A stretch of DNA of 64,000 nt from Alitta virens (taxonomy: Eukaryota > Annelida > Polychaeta > Phyllodocida > Nereididae). Made by a program: the position numbers and the translations under genes. How positions within the stretch are numbered: position 1 is the first letter of the stretch; each line of letters starts with the position of its first letter. Where the stretch lies: assembly GCA_932294295.1 (NCBI GenBank), contig OW028577.1:9134001-9198000 (forward strand), given 5' to 3'. The notes below the pieces were generated by a model. The model searched no databases and was not told the origin of the DNA. It saw only the letters and a program-made list of their open reading frames with translations. Of the stretch, positions 33,837 to 45,600 are shown piece by piece.

Positions 33837-36190
33837 CTAGGAATCAGGCACGTTGGTGTTTCCAAGATTTTGGGGAACATCTGATGATTCAGGGGGTTGA
33901 GGAATGTCTTTTTGGTCTCCTTCATTGTCTTTCTGTTCTTCTGTAGATTCTTTAGAGGCAGAGTTGACGTCAGATTCTTGTTGATCTAGAGAGGCAACTT
34001 GCAGATCATCAGTCAGTTTGTCTAAGGCCTCGCTGTTTGTGTTAGAACTGAGCTCTTGTGATTGTGTATTTTCACTGGCAGCTGTAGTATCACCAGGACT
34101 TGATGGAGTTTCCAAATTGCGGGCTTCCTGAATTAGTCGCTTGATCCCCACCATCCACTGTCCCACCTGTTAATTACAGAAACCAAATGAAAAGGACTTT
34201 GCATCGATAGAAATGTAAACAACCAATGGTAACATTGCTTGAGACAATTATCAATATCAATGACCATACAAATTTTAAGACCTTACCTCAGAAACATAAT
34301 CCATCATTAAATTGAGATGAATTTCATGGGCCAAGTCACATTTCCTTTCATGCAATGCTGTCAAAAAATAAATGAAATGCAATCAGAACAATTCATTGGA
34401 TGTACAATATAAGGTATTTCACATGAGTATGACTTGCGAGGTAACCTACCTATGGCTAATCTTGCCATTGAGGATTTTACTTGATATGAGATTTTTCCTT
34501 CCTGCCACATTAATTCAAATATCTTCAATTTCTTGTTGATGTCATCTGTTACCCGTGCCTGAAATATGAAAGAACCTTAAAATAACAACCTTTGTTTTGG
34601 TAAATCCTCAAAAACTTGTTTTACAAACTGATGATCAGACTTACCCCCATTTTTGGCTGGCTGTGCTTCATAACTTTTTGAAGCCTAGATACCACATAAT
34701 GGAAGAGTTGCTGATCATCATTGAAGTGGGGGATCTCCACCTCTGAAGAAGACTTGAAAGGTTCTCTGAGACTGTTACTGCTAGGGGGTGAACCAGCTGG
34801 AATGAGGACGGTTGGAGAGCCAGGAGGTGTGAGGATGTCCATGGGCGGTGACGTACCTGCTTGTTCCATATTTGGGACAATGATAGGAGCTGGGAAGTTG
34901 GGCACTGCAGTGGTGGCAGTTGGGGGATACAGGACAACATTGCTTTTGGGTGGTTTCTGTTCATCCATGGAAGTTATCACATCTTTTCCTAGAATGATGA
35001 ATATAAAACGGTAAATCCTAAATAGCTCTCATCAGTCAAATCTTACTACTGCAATTGATATAGGCAGACTGCTACATAGCAGAAACATGCACATGCTAGA
35101 GATGTTAATGATAAACTCTTTTTAGTTTGTAAGAGAAATAAAACTAACTGTAACAAAAATCTAAATATGTTACAAAATTAATAACTCTTGGTAAAGTACT
35201 TAATAAGTCTTATGGTAAATCACTAACTGTACAATTCAATGCATAGCATCAATCCAAGTTCATGCCAGTGGTGATGCCATTGATGGAGCCAGCTTATTGT
35301 TGCTGTCTAAACAAATTAACATAAAATAAACAAAACAGTGTTAATTAATAAACAAGCAAGAGCTTACGCAAATTAGTTGAGTGTGAGTGATCTGAAGCAG
35401 CAGGAGGAAGCATGAAACCAGAAAGGGGTGGAGTGGAGCCAAGAACGGGCGAACTACCTGACAATGCCGATGGAGGAGACGAAGATTCGCCAGGCGTATT
35501 CTCCGAATGGAAAACTCTTTTTGTCAAGGGGGTGCGTCTTGGGGGTATGGCAGTAGCATCTGAGGATGTCCCCGTATGGAGAAATTCTGGGGGATCATTC
35601 CAACCCCTCTCTGCGTTCCCTGATAATCAGGAAAAGTAATATCATGACACGTGTCTACACACATATATATACAGAACATAGTTAAATAGGAGTAGAAAGG
35701 AACTGCATGGTGTAGAAATATAAGGAGCATCAGACTGGTGATCAGTATAAATAAAGACAATTAAATGATTAAAGTGTAATAAATTGTATGGATCAACCAA
35801 ACTTGTCCTAAGACAAACAATTACCTTAGACTATTTATCTGTAGCCACAATTATAAATTTTGAAAAAAAATTAGCATAGCAGCTATGTACACAAGCTCTG
35901 TCTAGACCATCAAAATCGACTCTGGAAACTCATTATCCATCTGTCAAATTTGAGGTCTGCATTGTTGGAGAAGCCACTAAGTTGATAAACAGTCGCCAGA
36001 CTGCAGACTGATTGCTTAATAATCGGAATTGTCACCTGCTATGCACTTTATGTTATTTGACGAAGACACTAGGCCACTCGTGACTTCAGCAAGTGACGGC
36101 GGTGTATATATCGCAAAAACTAATAGGGGCAAGGTACTTTCGATTTGTTGAAGCAAGTGCCAACTCACCAGGTCTTGTAGGCATCGCCAT
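33837..36190 (-). CDS. SRA1: steroid receptor RNA activator protein 1 (SRA1/SRAP), 6 exons
   Basis: Predicted 375 residues. Exons in order: 36169-36190, 35368-35619, 34645-34988, 34450-34558, 34287-34357, 33837-34166; all GT-AG, phases 1, 1, 0, 1, 0. The N-terminus has the family signature (PGNAERGWNDPPEF, residues 7-20) created across the exon 1/2 junction, followed by a conserved PPRRTPLTKRV stretch. The C-terminal helical bundle (about 205-285) includes DDINKKLKIFELMW, KSSMARLAIALHERK and the hallmark VSEVGQWMVGIKRLI. The middle (~60-190) is Pro/Ser-rich and disordered, and an acidic Gln/Glu/Ser-rich tail of ~85 residues makes it longer than the human protein (236 aa). SRAP is a transcriptional co-regulator whose C-terminal domain is structurally like the Sec31/PRP18-type bundle; the mammalian gene also yields a non-coding RNA. 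Confidence 0.93.
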
Positions 36191-36647
36191 TTTTCTACGT
36201 CACATGACCTCAGCTGACCAATCATCGAAACACAAGTGAGCCCCGTGTTTTTGGCTTTCTCATTAAGTGTTGTCCTCCCCCTGGATAGTAAATATTGTGG
36301 GCTAGTTTGTCATTACGTTGCAATTTTGAGAATTAAATCATTGATCGTTTGCGTATCATTAAAAATATAGATCGGAAAAACTACTTATATGTACATATTT
36401 CGATTGTAATAAAGTAGGAATGAAGGTGATCCTTGTGTTTTCGGGGGAGGATAAACACGTATTCCCCAACAGCCAGTCGTGCATTTGAGGAATGAACTGG
36501 AAGAGTACGCTAAAATGGATTGGCTAAGAAAATGTTCTCTATGGTAACAAGTAATCATCGGTCAGACTGAAGGAATGGTTTAAAGGGTTCTTGAAGACCC
36601 CGAGTTAAATTCCAGCTACTACAGTGATCTCTAACTCCAGTTATAAC
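36191..36647. promoter_or_regulatory. shared divergent promoter region between SRA1 and STIM
   Basis: 457 bp separate the start codons of two divergently transcribed genes. No TATA box is placed convincingly for either. This is consistent with a bidirectional promoter plus both 5' UTRs, unless an unrecognised upstream non-coding exon exists. Confidence 0.6.
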
Positions 36648-39600
36648 ATGAGAACTTTCCAACGTTGGGCGCGGGCATGTTGTGCTTGTTTACTTCTCAT
36701 GCAAGTGGTGGGGAGTCTACACTTTGCTCAAGGGAATACTATTGGGAATGCAATTGGTAAGTACCTCCCAAGAAATTACCATGATAGCAGTAAGCTGCTT
36801 GTCAGGGTTTACGAATATCATGACAATGTTTTTAATGTAAGTTGACTCTTCCCACTGATGGTTGATCCCTCACCACTGTTCACTCAGCTCAGTGACAGAT
36901 GCCCTATACATAATTTTAGATAAATAATTACATTGGAAATTTTAAAGATTGTCTGATTTATCAGTTAAACAAATGCACACACACCTGTACATTGTACAAC
37001 TACAACACCGTAAAAATCTTGTTAAAACATTCATTGTTGCACAGAGTTAAAATATTCTGTGATCATGAAATGCATCATTTTAATGGTAAGTGCAAGAAAT
37101 GTAAACTGATTTTCAAAGGGTCTTGAAGAAAAATGATTTCTTTCTGAGTTAAATTTGCTCAAAAAGTTCAATACAACCTGGTTGCATAGATCTTGAAGTG
37201 CTAGGTGAACTGCTTTCAGTTCCAGATAGTTAATATCCTGATCAGTCTCAATTGCAGGCCTCCGGAGTGTGTGCCTGTTGTCTCACATAGATCTTCAAAT
37301 GAGTGTGTTTGTATGCTATTCGTTTTAAAAAATACAGACAAACAGTGCAGTGCAAAGTTTATTTTAGAAATATGACATTACATATTGTACCGTTATTACC
37401 TGCAAATATATATCGGATGCTGTCATTTGATCCGATTGGTTAAGAAGTACTATGTTCGATATGTGCACAACGGTATACTCCTTCACTGTATGTCACATAA
37501 TTTTATTCCCAAAACCATCCATGTTGATGTCATTCCAAGAAAACGTGAGGCACAGTTCATGGTGTCATTGGGTTGTAATAAGCCATTGTTGTTATCTACT
37601 TGGCCCACTTTGCCATGAACTGGCTCTGATTATTGAAAATATGATTTACAAGGATTTTTGGCAGTTTGAAATGCGCACAATCGGACCTGGATAAATTTGT
37701 CATTTTAAATAACTGAACAATGCTAGTCTGGAATTGCCTCCTACTGGGAAGCCCACTTTTACTGCATTGTGATGCACTGTGTCACTTGAAATGTATCTGC
37801 CCTAAGTTGACATTGGCCTTTAGTGTGATGCTGTTCATAATACCTCAACATTATGTATCCAAAAATAAGACAAACTAATTGTTCATGGTCAGGGTTCCTG
37901 CAGGGATCTCAGGATTGGGAAAAGTAGTTTCAAGGCTGTAAAAGGTCTTAGATTGTCTACCTATGTCTGGAAATTCTTAAAAAGTTCTCAAATGTGTTTT
38001 TGCTCATATTTAATTTACTGCTGAGGGAAAACTAGGCATTGTACATTGGAACCAGACCAGAAATTATTTGAGTCCAATGTTGTGGATTCTAGTCAAATTA
38101 TTGGTAAAACTAGGTCTTAAATTTGGCTGGGTGTGGTCCTACAAAAGTCTTGAATATTTTTTATATTTCCTGGACCAGCAGAAACCCTGTGGTTGGTGTT
38201 CACATATCATGATCTGAGGACCAAAAACATTTGGTTTGCTAATACATAAACTGCTGAGTATCATCCATTATCATTGATTATCGAAGCTTTTTTTTTTTTT
38301 TAGGTTGAAAGCTCTTGCTATTTCAAAATTATATAGCTACATTGCTATTTCGTAATTAAATGACAGATGGTCAATAATTAATTCTCCTGTAGCATTGGTA
38401 TTGTGGCTATATAAACAATATATGACAAACATAAAGATAGGCATATGGTATAAATAACAACTGTGTTTCTCCATTTGCTGTGATTGTGAGAAATAATTGC
38501 CAGTAACTGAAGTATTGTGGTCTGGTGGAGTGAGCCAGGCCTCTACGTGGTCTATTCGTGGTGGTTCAATTCTGCTATTGGTTTATTTCTGCTTCTCATT
38601 CTGGTTATTCCCGCCTGACATTTTGATACAACAAGAATGGGAAGTAGTCAGGACTATATTATTCACATCAACTGATTAATTGATATCACTGATTATTGTT
38701 AATTAGTTAAATAGATAAACAGCTGACAAGCACGTATTCCCTGTCATTAATGAGTGTTTGTTAATTGATATCACTGATTATTGTTAATTAGTTAAATAGA
38801 TAAACAGCTGACAAGCACGTATTACCTGTCATTAATGAGTGTTTGTTATAACCAAAACCTCTAATGGCGAATACTTTTTGCTGCTTCATTCAAAGTGGTA
38901 TGTATTGGCTTGTATTTGTATCGATGAGCTGGAACTGATTTTCAGTGTGGAAAGTCTAATCATTGGTGATGATGTGTAACTTCAGATAATCTCTGATGAG
39001 CAATGAATAATCTGCTGTCTAATTCCATCAATGTAGATAATCCTTGTCTCACTCATCTGATTATTGCCATGGTTTCGGCAGCAGAATTGTGACATCACGT
39101 GTATTATGCATGAGTCTGTGTATTGTGAGAAGGTACTGAGAAATCCCTGTTGTATATTTGATATTATAAAAATTTCAGGGTTGTGTACAAAGATAACAAG
39201 ATTTATTGTTGACCCAGTGTGATATACGGTTGACTCGATTTGCAATTACAGTTGTTTGCTTATGATTCGAGTTGTCGGGGGATGACAACTTGTCTGCAAG
39301 ACCTTTTTTATGTATCATTTATATGTCATTATTTGCAAGCATATGCTGAATTATGGCCAATTATATCCTGTAATACAACAGAGTTATTGTCACGATTGTC
39401 AAAGCTTTTTGGACATATTGTAGAGCATGATTTATTGCCTACTCTCTGGTCATGCTGTTTAGTCTTTTGTTCAGTTATTGTGTATTGTGTGTCTGTGTAC
39501 TCTCCTTCAGTGTCTCACAATTCACGATCATCTTGCGGTCGTAATATGTGACCGTTGTGATGTACCCTGAGGATAGGATTTCAGCGTAGGCTTTGGTATG

Positions 39601-42600
39601 TGTCCAATCGACGACTGAATCAACAGAAAATACATCTAAATAGACTAATGTTTCCCTTTTGTTGTGTTATTTCTAATGTACAAAAATGTGATTCATTCTC
39701 AAGTAATGCAAGGTGATGATTTTATGAACATTAAGTGCCATGAATAATGGACCGTATACTTATACAGGGCATTGAACTGATTCTGCTAAAAGTTCATGTA
39801 ACTTATTAACATGATTAAATTGACATGCAATGGCATGAATAGTCTATTTACAAGTATCGTGTGTCACCTTGAACCTATCCCAGTAGGATCATGGAACAGA
39901 TCCAGGGCAAAGACAAGATTATCTGCCGAATCATTATTGCTTAATCAGCGTTATGATGTTGCATGTATGACTCGAATTTAATATGAGTATGATTGTGATT
40001 TAGTTTTATATGTAAATTATTATGCCAATTACTAATGGCATTGAGTTGTAGTTAAAATCTGTGCTGAATAATTGTTAGTTGTTAATGAGAACTGTCAGAA
40101 TCAGAAAGGTATGTTTCTGGTTTGTTTACTCAATATTCCCCAATGTCACATGATACATTTTATGATTTGTGCATGTTGTGACATTGGAATGTCATATATA
40201 TTTCCAACAGTGCCAAATTTTCAAGTCAGAAAATGCAAAAATGTGACTACTCTGGGATACTATATATAAAAAAGAAAAAAAAAGATGAATAACCACACTT
40301 TGTCATGCCATGTTATTTTCATGGTGTACACCGGTGTTACAATACCAAAGGGTCTTTGACTATATACTGCAACTTCAATTGCACTGCTCAAGTTTGAGTT
40401 TATCATAGGTGTGATTGTGAATGACTGGAATATGTATATTTTCAGACTGCACATGTAAGGTAAATGCTAAAACCATAGATTAATTTTTGTGCTTATATAT
40501 GACAATGATCAGAAGTGGCCTTCAATGTTTGTGGTATGGCAAGCAATTATACAAGATTTTACATTACATAGTGACATTCTATTTTTAACGTGTGTATGTG
40601 TATTAGGCTATTAGCTGTGCTTGTGTCTTAATGCATATATATAACAAGATTCATTGTCTCCTAAATATCACGGTAACCTATTTTTTGGGAGCTTCAACAT
40701 CTGCTACACTTCCAGAATAGATGAGATGTTCATGCAGATTCCATAGGGCTTTGTACTAAGCAAAACAAAAGCCCTGGATCTGGCTTTGCAGAAAAAATGA
40801 CAAATTCTGCTGGCAATGATTGCGAGGTTGCTATTTTGGTTACGGGAAATTGTCAGGTGCAGCTTGACATGCTGAAGGATCGTGGGGATTAGGCATCGCA
40901 AAACAAAAACTCACAGGAACAGCCTACGCTAACATATATTGCATTACTGTTTATTGAAATTCATTTGTAATTTTCCCGTCAGCTTAATGTGACAAGTTAG
41001 TAAGTTCAGTTGTGAATGGTTCTGATAGGGAATTGTTATCAGTTATGTGCTTTTGAAATCAGATATTATTTGCAGTTGCACTGTTCCTGTATGAAAATAA
41101 TCATACTTGCTAGGGAATGATCTATTTTGGCTAGTGCAAATATATATAATTGTTGTGATCACACTGTTATTAATATAGCAAACTATCTACAGGATAAAAC
41201 CTGATCAACTGTCCTATTTGCATTATGTATTGATCAGGCTCTCATTTTCTGCTCGCTGATACATGTTATAAATTAAGGATATAAAGCTGCTGCCATGTGT
41301 TGTGCAGCTGTTTTGAGTCTAATAAGTTGAATAAGTTCATATATATTTTTTTTTTCATTGCATATTACACAACTGACTTACATTGTGTACATGTGTTATA
41401 TCTCCAGGCAGTATTCTTTTCACAATTATAATTGTGAACAATTGTCTTATCATCTTTATAGAAGCTATTTAAAGCGTAATTAAATTGTTTTTCTGTATTT
41501 AATTTCAGAGTGTCCTGCCGGTGATGATATATGCCAAAGTGACAAGCTTGGGTTTGACGCTGTCCAGACTTTGCACCATTTGATAGATGACGATCAAAAT
41601 GGGAATCTGGACAGGTCGGAAAGTGATGAGGTATGATATTTCTTATCGGTTGTCATTTCCTGTTGTACTTCCTGTACTTCTATGATTGTCACATGATTGT
41701 TTGTCATTTAATTGGTATTGATTGTGATTGCAGTTTATCAGAGATGAATTAAAGTATGAGGATGGATTTGAGAGACACACCACCTTCCATGGATCGGATG
41801 ATCAGATCAGTGTCCTTGACCTATGGAACCACTGGAAAGTTTCGGAAGGTGGGTTCTGGCATTTTCAGTAGAAAAGTCGAAGAGATTTAAAAGTTTTTCT
41901 TCTGGTGCCCTAAAATGTTGGAAACTTTGGTGTCTAATAGGCTCAGTCTCAAATATAACCAGTAATAACACTTAAAAATAGATTGTAATTGTTTCTGTTT
42001 GACCTATGAGGCTATGTAGACTTCTTATAGCATGTATATGATCCACAGTGATCTAACTGGGCATGACTAACTTTAAACAAACCTACTGATTAGGGCGTAA
42101 ATGAGGTTATTTTCACTCCAAAGGGGCATCTTTATCCTAGGGCTTATCGCTCGTCTGACAGAGTTGGCTGATATGAAGATAATGTTATGTAGTACTTACA
42201 TCTCCAGAACTACAGGCGGTTCAATTCATGTTTGATGCATGTTCAATTCATGAAAAAAAAATCGAGTGTGATTAGTTACTCTAATTACATCATCCTGTTT
42301 TGATTGCGATGTAGATGATCATTCAATATTGGAAGCTGTTATTCGTTGTGTGTGTGTAACACTGTTTAGGCTATTAAAAGAAGCAGTGGGTGGTGGAGTA
42401 GTTAGAAGTGATGCTTGTGTCTTACCCAATTACAGTGATCCACAAATTAGATAAGGCTTTGCTCACCTACTTGACTCCGCACCCTCTTCTTATCTGAGGC
42501 ATGTTGTTCTTCTGACCCTCAGTTCAATTGTGCAATTTGAGCTTTAAAAAAAGGTTTTTGGTGGTTCTAAATGCCTTTACAAAATACAATATAGTAATTA

Positions 42601-45600
42601 CTATCATTATTATTATAGTAATTAATATTATTATTATAGTATAAGACTCCAATACTGTATCTTATTAGATAATATCATCCAAAAAATGTTACCTTTTTCA
42701 GTTCATAATTGGACGGTGGATGACATGATAGATTGGCTGGTGGAGTATGTGGAACTGCCTCAATACTCTGAAGGTTTCCGAGTCAATGCTGTAGATGGCC
42801 ATGTTCTGCCAAGGTAAATACTTCTTTGAAAAAAAGTTAGTCTTGTCAGTGCAGTCATATGAATGTTCATGTACTGATAGCCATCTTTTGGTCACAGAAT
42901 CGCTTCGAGTGCACAGTATGCCAGCACTATTATTGGAGTCAAAAATCCTGTACATAAAAAGAAGTTGACAGTGAAAGCGATGGATGCTGTCTTATTTGGT
43001 CCTCCAAAAGGTAAGTGTATACTTCTAAATATTTAAATACTTCTAAATATGGCTTTGACTTCACTTCGTCATAGTCCTTTCACTCATATTCTGCTTTTCC
43101 AGGGGCTCACAGCTACATAAAAGACTTAATACTAGTTGCGCTGTTGCTGGTGGCAGTGGGAGGTTGTTGGCTGGCCTATGTGCAGCATCGATATTCTCAG
43201 ACACATTTGAGCAAAGTGATGAGAGACTTAGATGCCTTGCAAAATGCGGAGGATGCCCTGTTGGAACTCAGGGACAAGTAAGTCGTGCAAGTTCTGAATT
43301 AACTTATATCTGAGATTATTTTGTTGAACATTACTGTTATTCATGAACAATGTTTCGGATCACAGGTTAAACAACGCAGAGAGAGAAAAGAGAGATGTTG
43401 ATGAGGAGAAACGCACAATGGAGCAAAGAGCTCAAGAGGCTAAGGTAATTAATCAGACATATATTGAACTATATTGCAATTCAAATCTTTGAATTTTGAA
43501 TTGAACTTGAGTGAAACTTGTTTGTTATTGTAGGCTGAAGCCGAACGTTTGAGAAATCTACGAGAAGCCACAGAGGAGGACATGAGAGGAGTTAGAATAC
43601 TAGAAGAAGAAAATACACAGGTAATTGATATAATATTCCAGCTATTTAGCCTGTTTGTGACCTACTTTTGTGCGTAATTCTTATATGTATTAATTCTCGG
43701 CACTGCAGCTCCTCCGAGCCATCAAAAAGGTCGAAGATCAATTGGCAACCCTTCCACAGTGGTTACAGCTCACTTATGAAGTTGAAAGCAGATATTATGA
43801 AATCAAAAGAGAAGCAGCAGAAAAACAGTTGGGTTTGGCGAAGGAAATGGTGAGAATTTTAATATGGGTGTTGTTGGTACATGTAGTTAATATTTATTTA
43901 CAAGGATCTGAGATGAATAAGCGTAGTTAATTAATGGCAACTTTTTGTGTAATATAGCAATGATTGAGTATTTAGCAGCTGTGCCCTGAAATGTATGAGT
44001 CTCTAGGGCCAGTCTTGGCATATGAATGAGAAGGTAATATGTCCTTACTGATATTCAGTATGGAAGAGTGGGCAAACAGCGCAGAACATTTATGGGCTCC
44101 CTGCGTGTTGCTCATAACAACCTGGCAGACAATCTGGATGATAATGTAATGAAGGCCAGGTAAACTGCAAGGATTAATGTTGATACCTCTACCCATGCAC
44201 CAAGCTCAAGTAATCTGTGACCTAATAACTCTAAATTGATGGACTATTATTGGCCAGTGCTTTTTGCATTAGTAATAAGAGCCTTGATACAACATAATTG
44301 AGGCACCAGAGCATTAGTGAAAGAGGAATGGGATTCAATTTCAAACATCAAAAATTAGATGAAAATTGTGCACTCTGCATTATTATAGGCTCTTGTTACT
44401 TTGTCTAATATGTGCACTGTCTAAAAGACCTGGAATATATTGAACCACATTTGCGAGTGTTGCCTATGTGTTGTGCGTTTGGTCTCTACGCACATCTATC
44501 TTGCATATGTCTTGTGTTACCTCCAAAGCTTTCATGTGCACCTATGTATTGATTGCTGTGCACTGAAGCAAATGGGGTGATATGTGTTGTAACATATGAG
44601 AGCTTCTGAACTGATGTGTTGTCTCTGCCTTGTGTGTTGTAGTGTGAGAAGATCAAAAGGAAACGCAGTTCTGTCCTTGGTTCCTTCCGAATAGCTCACA
44701 CACACTCCATGGATGATACTGATCATAATATTGTCAAAGCCAGGTGAGCAAGCCTTGATAGTGTTTAATACAGTGCATGACGCTTTTGCTCGGATTCATG
44801 TAACCTCTGCACCCTTCACACTTCCTTCATTAAGTTTGGTAATGAACTTGTGACTTGCAGGTTAAACATTGTCTACAGATTCTGTTCATGTTATTTGATA
44901 AAAACATAATTAATTACTAGGGATTTTCAATCAAAAGAAAAAAGTGCATGACTTTTGAAAGAAAATTGTACGTTTGTTTGGTAAAAGTTTGCTGCTTATG
45001 TTGAATGCATTCTTTTATAAGATAAAGTCAGATTATATAATGCAAGTCATATTTAATAAGTCACTCATTTATGCATTAATTCCATACTGAAATATTATTG
45101 TACATGCTTCTAGGGCTGCTTTGGAAGAACTCAAACTAGACCTGCAGGAACGTGCTCATCGTTGGTCTCAGATAGAGAGTATTTGTGGTTGTAATATAAC
45201 CATTAATCCTGGATTACCATACCTAGAGTCGCTTCTTAGAGGCGGTAAGTCTTTTGATGCTTTTACTGTTGCACGTCAGTAATACTCAGTAAATATTATA
45301 TTTAATCTCATGTAAATTCTGAAATTGACGAAATCATCACTTGAGCACAAAACTTATATTTGGAATTTATTCTTGTATTTATTGTGCATTTTCAAAGATA
45401 GATAGCATATCTTGTATTTCCACTTTTCCAGGTAATACTTACTTGGCTCGTTCTCAAAGCGGTGCTTCTCCTTCTATACCTGCAGACATGGATTTCGCAG
45501 ACGATGATGCACCACCTAACCCACTAGCTTATTCTGGTGAGTTTATTAAATTTCCAAATTTTACTTTAAATTAGTCCCTTTGGCTTCAACTTATAGCCTA

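Noticed and set aside
34668..35014. Overlapping open frames on both strands in the SRA1 region
   Set aside because: Shadows of SRA1 exon 3, whose frame is fixed by splice phases and conserved residues.
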